A DNA stretch of 64,000 bases, from NCBI GenBank assembly GCA_039000515.1, contig JBCFYV010000893.1, positions 114,719-178,718 on the forward strand. Direction: 5' to 3'. Below the pieces are notes generated by a model. It was not told the origin of the DNA, made no database searches, and saw nothing but the letters and a program-made list of their open reading frames with translations. Source of the DNA: Timema cristinae. Taxonomy: Eukaryota; Arthropoda; Insecta; Phasmatodea; Timematidae. The position numbers and the translations under genes are program-made. The first letter of the stretch is position 1, and each line of letters starts with the position of its first letter. Below are positions 55,410 through 64,000 of the stretch, piece by piece.

Positions 55410-58341
55410 CCGTAAAAGTGAGTTACTTTGACCCACTTTTGTAACAATTTTTGCTTAATATTGTGCTGTAAAATAACAAATAATAGATAGAGAATTTGTA
55501 TGGTAATTTTTAGATAGTTCAAACCTTTCTTTAAAAGACTTTCATATAATAATCAATGTTTTCTGTTAAATTTTAACAGATTTATGGTTTTTTAATTTGG
55601 GCTAAATTAGAACGTAGGTAAGGGTAACTTTGGCCCACTTCATATATTCCTATCTTAAAACACATTTAAACATGCCTGGAGCAATGTAAAACGCTGGTTT
55701 GGATGAAAAAAGTAATCTCATATCAGTACAAACACATACACTTTATTAAGTCTTTGTTTACACTGGTAAAAAAATTTTTTTTTTTGCAAAGGCTAGAGAA
55801 AAAAGAAACTTAAGTTATTGATAAGAAAACAAAACAACATCAGTCTTATTAAAAGTCTTACTATGTATAAGTTCAGTCTCTTACAAGTTCAAAAACAACT
55901 TTTAATACTTGGCTAAGCAATATTTATAGAAAAAAGTCCTCTTTTCAACAATTTTGGAGGCTTCATCACTTGTATGATGTCAGACCATTCGTAAAAAGAA
56001 GCATGTCCTTTTCTTTTGGCCACTTCCAATACTTTTGGGTAGGTTCCATGCAATCCACGATAGCGCCAGTTTCTACTACACTCATAACCAGTCCAGGAAA
56101 TTGTTTTCCCTCCCAAGCAACCACTACAAAGTTTCCTTCTTCTAAAGTGTCCTTCAGAGGTTGGGGGTTTCCAGATTTGTTATCAGTTTTAACATTGTTT
56201 CTGATATCAGAAGTTCCCGGTGTTGACTCAGGAATCGTTCGTTTACGGGTCTTCGTAGGTTGTGACTTGTAGACCTCTCATCTGAACTGAACACCAAATC
56301 ACTGTGCCCAGATGAAACAATACTATAATCATCAGAATCTTCATCAGATGATGGTAAGTCCTGATATTTTTTCTGCCTCTTCTGCCCTTTTTGCTTTTGT
56401 TTTGGTTTTGTTTTCAAGGTTTCCTCTTCTTGTGGTTGTATCAAATCTTGTTCTGTGATGCTTTGACCAGCTGGCACATTAAGTTTCTTTTTTCTACTAC
56501 TTCGGGGTTTCACAACTTCACACCTTTTCTTTTCTAGGTGAGACAAAAAGGATTCTCCAACAAGTTCTAAGTCAAATGCTGTGTTTTTGGATGGAAGGCG
56601 TTTTAATATCTCCTCTTAAGTGGGTAAATCCCAGATTTTCTGAATCCAGATATTATGTTGGAAGAAGTGTGTTCTTCCAGTGAATCCAAAGTCTTCTTTA
56701 AAAGTCTAGGAAATAAGTCTTTTGGCAGAGTCGCAACGTGTTTACCACTATCAGTTTCTTTCCATTGCTCCATTGTTTGCTTCCATTTAATTTTCAATGG
56801 GCGAAAATACGCCACGTCTAAGGGCTGTGTTAAGTGGCTTGAATTAGGGGGCAAACAAACAAAACTTATGTTGTTCTCCTGACATAGTCTTAGGACATTA
56901 ATGCTTAAGTGGAGCTCAGATTGTCTCCGATTACCACCTTTTTTCCCTCTCTTTTCTGTAGTTCTGGAAGAAGGTGCGATGTGAACCACTCTTCAAATGT
57001 TGGTAGGTCAATCCACCATGCCGGGTCCTGTTATATCTGGCTCCTTCAGGTCCACCTTCGGTCCATGTGTTCCATAAGTGTTCTGCCTTATAAATTACAT
57101 AAGGTGGTAGTGCCTCTCCAGCAGCATTAGCACAGAACATTACTGTTGTGCTGGATTTGGTTGAGTTCATCACCCGCTCCGGATACTTACAGCCTCTGCG
57201 ACAAATGATTTTTTTCCGTCCAGCATCATCTGTCATATTTGTTTCGTCATAGTTGTATATATTGTTGGGTGGTACATCCGTCAAAACTTCTTCAAGATTA
57301 CTAACAAAATCAGTTATTGTCTCCTCAGTCACTGCGGCCCGGACCCTTTTGATATTGGAAGCAAACCTCTTTGTTAGTAGAGGACGTCTTGCTAAGAATG
57401 ACTTTGCCCAGTCACGTCCTGGCAAATTATTTTGAAACTGTTTAACTATTTTTCCTTGCCTACTGAGATAAGCTTTAGCAATGAAACGTAAATCAAGCTC
57501 ATTTATTGGAAAACCAAATTCACTAAGTTTATCGACGTGGCTTGTAAAAGCACGTTCTTCTTCATCACTAAAAACATTAGGATGTCCAGGAGAGGAGGTA
57601 TGCCGATTTTTTAACTTATTTTTTATGGTGCTTCGGCAGATCTGAAAATGGGTATCAGCCTGTCGTTGGCTCATTTCGCCTGATCTTATAGCTTCTAAGC
57701 AATCATTAAGTTTAGCTTCCGTGTAATCATGATACTTCCTGCTCCCAGGTTGCCTCTTGTATGTTGACGGCATATTTTAGGATCTGGAATAAAAATATAG
57801 TGTTGGTAACTCATATAATATCTACCACCATGTTAAAATGGCGTTAATGCCACTTTTTTGAGGATTTAGTAAATTTTTGTTTCAGTTTACTACTTTAAGG
57901 GCTACTTTAGCCCACTTTTTTTTATGGCACAAAGTTACCCGATTTTTGGGAGGTACGAGCACACTTTTTTTAATCTACAATTATAACCAAACATATTAAA
58001 GTTTACCATAACCATGATACATTATTTAGGATGATATTGACAATGAAATGGCGTACTTACCTAAACTAAAACATGTAACGGGAGTCTTGCACGACAGGAA
58101 GTTTGAAGCGAACGAAACACGTGTGTTCAACAAGGTTATGGAAAAACCAGTACTGCAGCCGAGTGGTGAAAGTTATAACTATTTCAATGATGCCTTTGCT
58201 TGAATAGTGCTGCGACCTAACGGAAACGTCATTTACTTAGCGAATCTGATGCTATCAGCTTGTAGTAGAAAGATTTAAATATTTTTTTTTTGTTTTGGGG
58301 CAAAGTAGCACCCTAGGGCCAAAAGTAACCCACTTTTACGG
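55410..58341 (-). mobile_element. pogo-type DNA transposon with TA target duplication
   Basis: The ends are CCGTAAAAGTGAGTTACTTT and, in reverse, CCGTAAAAGTGGGTTACTTT, flanked by TA at 55408-55409 and 58342-58343. The length is 2932 bp. The insertion splits a LINE fragment whose two sides align across the gap, which confirms both boundaries. Related motifs (GTAACTTTGGCCCAC and variants) are repeated internally near 55625 and 57900. A pogo-type transposase lies on the minus strand. Confidence 0.92.
56154..57773 (-). pseudogene. pogo/Tigger-type transposase, frameshifted
   Basis: Starts at Met 57773. Residues about 16-60 form a psq-type helix-turn-helix (YTEAKLNDCLEAIRSGEMSQ). A second DNA-binding region with RDWAKSFLARRPLLTKR follows. 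The catalytic triad is IYNYDETNMTDD, GDNLSS, and QPLDVAYFRPLK, with about 35 residues between the second and third Asp. One-base shifts occur near 57030 (after RTRHGG) and near 56912 (within GDNLSSH), and a further frame change separates the Lys-rich C-terminal segment (56546-56154). All catalytic Asp residues are kept. The element recognises its terminal repeats and inserts at TA. Confidence 0.85.
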
Positions 58342-58500
58342 TACCACATTTTGGTAGTGTGTCGCAAGTATGCCCCTATCCGCCCGGTTCTTGATTTTAA
58401 AAGTGTCCGACGTGTTTGTTTTTTTTACGCGACAATGCGGAAAGAGTTATTATGTAAACTCAGTTTTATTCGTCCGGCGAAAATTTTAAATGTCATTTAT
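58342..58500 (+). pseudogene. I-group LINE fragment, right part
   Basis: Continues the LINE sequence broken at 55409: ACCACATTTTGGTAGTGTGT, then the end of ORF2 (LALDFKG- and RDNAD-like region) to a damaged C-terminus. The 3' UTR and tail are absent. Confidence 0.85.
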
Positions 58501-58559
58501 ATATATATTTAGGGGGATAATTTGGTTTTAGTCTCTTAAGATTTTTTAAATAATAATTT

Positions 58560-58754
58560 TAAGTAGCATTTTACTGTCTCTAGACTCTCGGAGAAATAAT
58601 TATTGTGATCATAAAAAAAATCTAACTCAAAATGTTGATAAATGTCGATGTTTCATGACACTCTGAAACTTAAAAATGAGTTTTCGCGGTGCTGTATGTA
58701 TCTCAGCCTAGAACCGAAACTATTTTACCAATCGATCTAAAACTTTATGTGGAT
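58560..58754. repeat. Diverged interspersed repeat, left part of copy A
   Basis: CTCTCGGAGAAATAATTATT plus GTGATCATAAAAAAAA is similar to CTCGGAGAGAAAGTATTGTG plus ATCGTAAAAAAAA at about 62975-63010. It is interrupted at 58755 by a hAT element and continues at 61841. Confidence 0.55.
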
Positions 58755-59019
58755 TAGTGTTGCCAGGTCCGGTATGCTAAATTTCGGGACGGAGGGTAAA
58801 AAAAATCAGGATATTGGTTTTCATTTCGGGACAACTAAAAAAACTAAGTTTTTAAAATCAACATTTTTATAATCATAATTTTTATTATTAGGTTGCAAGA
58901 AACTACATATCACAGAAAATCTAAATAATAAAAAACAACTTAAAACTAATTATTTTACTATAAAATAATTACTTTTTATTAAAAAAATATTTTTTGTTAG
59001 ATTTCACTACTTTCAGAAG

Positions 59020-60973
59020 TGCTTTATTTTTAATTGCGTAGTTATAAAATTCACTACATGACAATTTGAAGTTTGTCTTTATTTGTATATCTGCTTTTAC
59101 ATGCTCGAGATATAATCGGTTTCGTCTGTCGGGTCAAACAATATTTGCTTGAGAAAATATCCTTTCTGTTGCAGCATTTGAAACCGGTTTGGATGCCATG
59201 AAAGCAAATATTTTTTGTAGATTGGGAAGACCTTGATTTTCAAATAAATTGTGCCATTTCTGTACGGGTGTTAAGTCTTTGTTTTTCACGGCTGCCTCAC
59301 TATTTCTTTGACGTTAGAAATTTCCTTATAAAGAGCGTCCATTTCAGTAAACATGCCAATATTAAGTTTTCGATTATATTGACTATATATGCGTAGGTTA
59401 AACTATCGTCTTGTAGAGATAGTGGCTTAAACAAATTTAATTTGTTTTCATTGAGTTCGTAACTTGTCTATATATTTCAGAACTTTTTGTACCAATCACA
59501 CCATGCTGTTTTTATCATTGAGGAAGTTTCAAAGGGCAACTTTTTAATTAAATTGCCGCATATGAAGCCCAAATATTCTTCGTCTATTATTTTCTTCAAT
59601 TTGTTAGTAAGCTTGACTATTATTTCATAACCTTCAAAACAGAGCAATGATTCATTTTTTAGGCTCATTACAGCATCGTGTATAATTTTTAATGCGTTTT
59701 GATGAAAATCAAGGTAAGGTTCTGTTTCGCTACTACTAAAGAAGTTCCAGAGTGCAGATGGACCCTCGTCTTTGCCCATAGTTATAAAGTAATCCTTTAA
59801 TATATTGTACGATATCAAGGCACGTTCTACAGCTGGCTGGAGTGATAGCCATCTTTGGGTTTACGTGTCGTAAGACTGGAGCAAATTCAGATTCATGAAT
59901 TTCATAAAAATCTTTTAAATCTTGTTCTCTTTTCGCATAGTATGATAAATGACTATGTAGCTTCACAATAAGGTTCTCCAAATCAAATTTACATAAGCCT
60001 AAAGCATATTTTACACTATTGTGCAAAATATTTGCAGGACATCCAACTGACATAATGTTATTGTCTTTGTGCAGCAACTGAAAAACTGAATTGTGTTGGC
60101 CAAAATTCACGTTTTCATTGTCAACACAAAAACTGGAAAGAAATTTATTATCAATATTGCGCTCTTTCAGTCGTGTTACTAAATTATTATAGATGGCCAA
60201 TGCAGTTTCGTTTACGTCTTCGTAAAAATCAAGCACGCGTGTTTTTAAATTTGTGGTTGGACTATAGAATCTTACCAGCAACGAAAATATTTTTGTTGCA
60301 CCGTGATTATAAGCAACCGTAGCCATTATATAAAACGTACCATTTTTTAGGACTTCAATGGCCTTTTGAGTAGACGCTTGACCTAAAACATTATGCGCAA
60401 TCGCACTGGCCTTGGTTCTTCCGAGTGTTAGTTTCCCAGCAACATTTGAATCACTATACAAAATACAGTCAAGTTTAGCTTCACAGTTGAGAGAATTAAA
60501 TTATGAACTGTGCTTGACGGAATGGTAAGTTTTAGTTACTTCAGCAGCTATAACTTTTTCTTCTTGGGTGCTCATTTGATCGGTATTTAAATATGCTCTT
60601 GGACATGTTGTCATACGGGAACTTCTTTCTTTTTTCTGATGCTCTTTGCAATTTTGGTTCTTTTCAATGTCATTTTTTGCCACAATGAGATAGGCTGAAA
60701 TTTTTTTGGCACAATTTGCAATGTGCTTTATATTTATTATTTGAAACAGATTCGATAAATCAAAACTTTGTTATCCAAACTATTCGTCTTTTTTTTCTTC
60801 TTATTTGAAGTAACAGAACTCGAAGAAGCCTTGTTTAATGTGTCAGAATCGGATTCTGAATCACTCATTTTCGTCCGATGATTCAATGCTGAAAAGAAAT
60901 AAAATCTTATAACTACATACCCACCATAAGCCAATAGAAATTTATACTTATACCGTTTATATAAAACCTCCAC
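59020..60973 (-). pseudogene. hAT transposase with BED-like finger, broken
   Basis: N-terminus: acidic MSDSESDSD and a Lys-rich stretch, then in shifted frames HCKLCQKNFSLSHCG and KNDIEKNQNCKEH, a BED-type zinc finger. The central frame 60461-59736 reads GKLTLGRTKASAI, FCVDNENVNFGQHNS (likely catalytic Asp) and VGCPANILHNSVKYA (C-x2-H-type block). The C-terminal part near 59180-59100 gives SNAATERIFSQANIV, the conserved hAT dimerisation motif. Stops and several shifts show that it is inactive. Confidence 0.8.
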
Positions 60974-61751
60974 GAAAATTTATTCTGAAGGAACAGAAAA
61001 AAACAATATTTCAACCCAATTTACAAAGTTTACAAACAACTTTGGTCCAAAGTTGTCTAAATAAAGCGTACCAAAAAAATAAATCTATAAAGTACGAACA
61101 AAAGCAGAAAAAGTGGATGCTAATTTCATACAATATAGTTCTTTTTTTATTGTTTTGATACACATTATACAACTTTGGCCCAGTGTCTATAGAAACAATG
61201 TGGTGTCCTTTTGAACTCGAATGACAATACTTACATATATTATTTATTATATAATAGGAAACTTGCAAGTTAAATAAAAGCGTGATAAAATATAATCCAT
61301 TCCATCTCGAAAGAAGCACATCCATATTACCAAAACGCAACCTCAAATACCAAAGCACAAGCTTAAAGAAAATTATAATATAACATAATGCTTACATAAT
61401 TATTGAAAACAACAATGGAACCTCTGAAACAAATAACATAGTATACAAACTTACCTCCAAGTCGTAAGTTTCTGGCTATTTATAGATAACTTTGCGCACA
61501 AGAACAAGACTTTACGTGTTTGTTTCACTCTTTCTGTGACTGAACTGAACCGTGGCAGAGATAAGAGACAGTCGGCGTGGCACCAGCGTAATAGAAGGAG
61601 ACAGCGTAATATCTCTATCTTGCTTTTCGTGGTATACCTCTCTGCCTCCGCATATGTATGTACGGTACTTATATTGAATGCGTCGAATAATGCGATGCAA
61701 CATAACCGTGCACGCACGGAGTTTATATTTTTTGGGGCCGAAGTCTGAATC

Positions 61752-61788
61752 ACCCATAATCGGGACATTTGGTGTCCCGATTATGGGT
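61752..61788. repeat. Perfect 15-bp hairpin near the hAT end
   Basis: ACCCATAATCGGGAC (61752-61766) and GTCCCGATTATGGGT (61774-61788) are exact reverse complements around the loop ATTTGGT. The arm also shares TCCCGATT with the terminal repeat. Confidence 0.95.
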
Positions 61789-61840
61789 AAATCGGGACGC
61801 GTCCACGGACCATTGGAAATCGGGACACCTGGCAACGATA

Positions 61841-62500
61841 ATGAGGATGGTTTGCATAAGTTTCCCCTAGGAGTTTTTGGAACTAGATAATTTTTAACCC
61901 TAAAATTCATAAAAGTGAAAGGGAAAAAAGAAAGAAAAATCAATTTTCTAGAAATCCGCTCTAGCTATTTTGGTTAAATTTTGTATCTAGGCACTATTCA
62001 ACATTACAAACAAAATAGTAATGTGCATATTCCCATGAACGTTACTTTGAGGTTACTTCACATAAGCGGAAATTTCCAATTTAAATCTTATCTTCGCAAC
62101 TATTTGTGATTACAATTACAGGTTATTTTTTTTAAAGTCATAGTACTATTAAAATTAAAAATATTTTATTTGAAATATTATATTCTTATAAAACCAATAG
62201 TTTCTAAGCTATAAATAAATATTCTTATATTGAGGTAATTGTAAATGTTAGATATATTGAACAGAGATGTTACTCTTTTGTCAATGTTTCTTTAACAGTG
62301 TATATTATTTCATTCATCCTCTTTGGTGGAGTGTTCTTGCAACACTGTATATTATTTAGTTTAATAAGTCAAACAAGTTTTTAGTAACTGTCTATATTTT
62401 AGGTTTAAATAGGGAGAAAGTCTGTGCGGTGCATTGTGGCATTGTTTTTTAGTATGTATTTTTTGTAATAATATTTCTCCTCTAAGGATTTTCCTATGTT
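61841..62500. repeat. Diverged interspersed repeat, right part of copy A
   Basis: Blocks shared in order with 63055-63520: CCCTAAAATT, AAATCCGCTCTA/AAATCCGTTCTA, TTTTGTATCTAGGCA/TTTTGTACCCAAGCA, ACAAACAAAAT, CAACAGTGTATATTAT-like, and GGGAGAAAGTCTGTGCGGTG/GGGGAAAGGCTGTGTAGTG. No coding capacity; class unknown. Confidence 0.55.
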
Positions 62501-62539
62501 TTTACTTATTATTTTAAGCCGTTAATGAGCTCATCGTGC

Positions 62540-62880
62540 TACCACCAACAATAATATCATTCCCTCTGTGAATGTCGCGGCGGAGGAATCTAATGGCGAC
62601 TTTATTCAAAGTTCCTCATGCGCCCATATCCCTCTCCACGGGAGGGTCCATTGCTGTCGTTATCTCGACACTTCCATTACAGACCGCATCGATCCGAGCA
62701 AGACAATGTCTTCATATGACTCGCAGAAGAGATTCTTGGAGAGGTTTTTCTTGTATTCAAATGGCCTCTTCCTCCACCATCTCCGTGTGAGGCATTCATT
62801 AATGTTCCGCTCGAAGAAGAGTCGACACGACATTTACAAACATCAGACACAGTGCGCACAATATATCTCTTATCATTGGA
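62540..62880 (+). pseudogene. Possible remote LINE fragment (endonuclease-RT linker)
   Basis: The plus-strand frame 62572-62790 contains SIRARQCLHMTRRRDSWRGF. This resembles the linker of the I-group copies (RARARRIIRESRRESWRQF) in spacing and key Arg/Ser/Trp residues. Nucleotide similarity is low, so it would be another family. The evidence is one short motif. Confidence 0.25.
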
Positions 62881-62949
62881 ACTTTCATTGAATGGAAAGA
62901 TAACACGCGCATTTCATTTAAACAACTTCTGATTATTATTTATTATTAT

Positions 62950-63560
62950 TATTATTATTACTTTCTCTCTCGACCCCTCGGAGAGAAAGTATTGTGATCG
63001 TAAAAAAAAATTTAAAACTCGAGTTTTGTTTAAAATGCTAAATTTATTGATATTAGCCCTAAAATTAAGGGTATTTTAAATGAACGACAAAATGAAAAAA
63101 AAATCGTTTCTAAAAAAATCCGTTCTAACAATTTTTTAAAAAAATTTTGTACCCAAGCATTGTTTAAAATACAAACAAAATTGCAATTCCCTTTTGAAAA
63201 AATTTTTCATAAATAAAAAGCAAATTTTTCCCAAATTTTTGTTTAACATCTCCTTAATTTTTGAGATACGAAAATTAACTTATATATTTTTAGTCTACCC
63301 CTTTTAAAATATTTTTATAAAAACAAAACATGTCGGGTTTTTTAAAGAAACTTTATTTTTTTAGGGAAAAAATTAGAAATATGTAATTGAATGTTTCTGT
63401 AAAAGTGTTTTACTTTTGTGTGTTTGCAACAGTGTATATTATCTCGTTTCACAAATGTTACCCCACTTTTGGAAAATGTCTTTATTTTAAGATTAAAGAG
63501 AGGGGAAAGGCTGTGTAGTGCACCCGAAACATTAAAAAAAAAATCTGCCCATGGGTCCTT
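62950..63560. repeat. Diverged interspersed repeat, copy B
   Basis: The second copy of the repeat at 58560-58754 plus 61841-62500, uninterrupted here. It starts with CTCTCTCGACCCCTCGGAGA, a small hairpin. It is rich in A and T homopolymers. Confidence 0.5.
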
Positions 63561-64000
63561 GCAACCCCCCGTGGAGAGGAAGTATTTTTGTTGGGAAAAA
63601 AAAAAAAAATATTGATCTAAAGCTTTTTGGGTGGATGTCGACGCTACAAAGAAAAAAATGGTTTCTTGTTCCCGTTGTTACTCAGCCTTTCGGCTGTTGC
63701 CCGACCCAAAAATATCCCAAAATTTTCAGAAGCGCCAAATCTAGGTAAATTTTGAAAGGGCCCCGATTATGCTTTTGAGTTACAGGCAGCCCGTCGCGGC
63801 CCTTATCCTCATGATATGAGGGTTTAAAAAAATGAATGGGTGAAACCGTTTAATGATGCTGCAATAAATACAATGTTTTAAATTAGTTCCCCCTGAGTGA
63901 AAATTTTTGGTGGGTTGGAATGAGGGCGCTGTGGTACAGGGTTTGGCAGGATTTTCTTTTTCTTGGGATGAGGGGAAAGGGTTTGGGTTTTTTTTGGAAT
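63561..64000. other. Low-complexity right edge without a gene
   Basis: Contains A12-type homopolymers and another GGAGAGGAAGTATTTTTGTT start that resembles the repeat copies. No coding signal. Sequence quality may be lower here. Confidence 0.4.

Larger units (their letters stand above)
58755..61840 (-). mobile_element. hAT DNA transposon with 8-bp target duplication
   Basis: The ends are TAGTGTTGCCAGGT and, in reverse, TATCGTTGCCAGGT. The flanks ATGTGGAT (58747-58754) and ATGAGGAT (61841-61848) differ at one base of eight. The length is 3086 bp. Short inverted repeats and the transposase C-terminal signature identify the hAT superfamily. A 15-bp stem hairpin lies near the right end. Confidence 0.82.

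Overview
This window looks like intergenic arthropod DNA, most likely insect, built almost entirely from nested transposable elements and tandem repeats. The evidence is the AT-rich background, two APE-type non-LTR retrotransposon lineages (an RNase H-bearing I-group element with (TAA)n tails and an R1-clade element), hAT and pogo DNA transposons, a tRNA-derived SINE, and no recognisable conserved host gene. The species cannot be named from the sequence.

Layout. 1-603: 3' end of an I-group LINE. 604-5339: no gene seen. 5340-8240: a 31-bp minisatellite that becomes a 93-bp (3 x 31) higher-order repeat. 8556-14827: an old I-group fragment, then a copy that lacks ORF1. 14828-16613: gag, protease and the first residues of reverse transcriptase of a Ty3/gypsy-like element on the minus strand, cut off at the LINE tail. 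16644-22423: an unidentified broken gene (minus) split by a hAT-like transposon with long inverted repeats and a perfect 8-bp target duplication. About 23190-33400: one R1-clade element (minus) split by an I-group copy (12-bp duplication) and by a 1.65-kb TG...CA insertion that looks like a solo LTR (4-bp duplication). 33.4-44.4 kb: minisatellites of 56 bp and 29 bp, two SINE copies in opposite orientation, an old I-group copy containing a DUF7869-like fragment, and gene-free DNA. 44385-50646: a full-length I-group element with an 11-bp duplication and an unbroken 1227-aa ORF2. 50.7-55.2 kb: small element relics. 55240-58500: a LINE fragment split by a pogo element. 58560-62500: a repeat split by a second hAT element. 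The right end holds a second copy of that repeat and low-complexity DNA.

Relations. At least four host/insert pairs can be read directly, so relative ages can be ordered. The I-group LINE is the main driver: six or more copies are compared here, which shows shared and private frameshifts and a conserved set of mini-hairpins in the 3' UTR. The SINE carries the same TAA-type tail, which suggests, but does not prove, that the LINE machinery moves it. No complete autonomous element is certain. The 44-kb LINE is closest, with intact ORF2 but a damaged ORF1. Several breaks lie in homopolymers and could be assembly errors.
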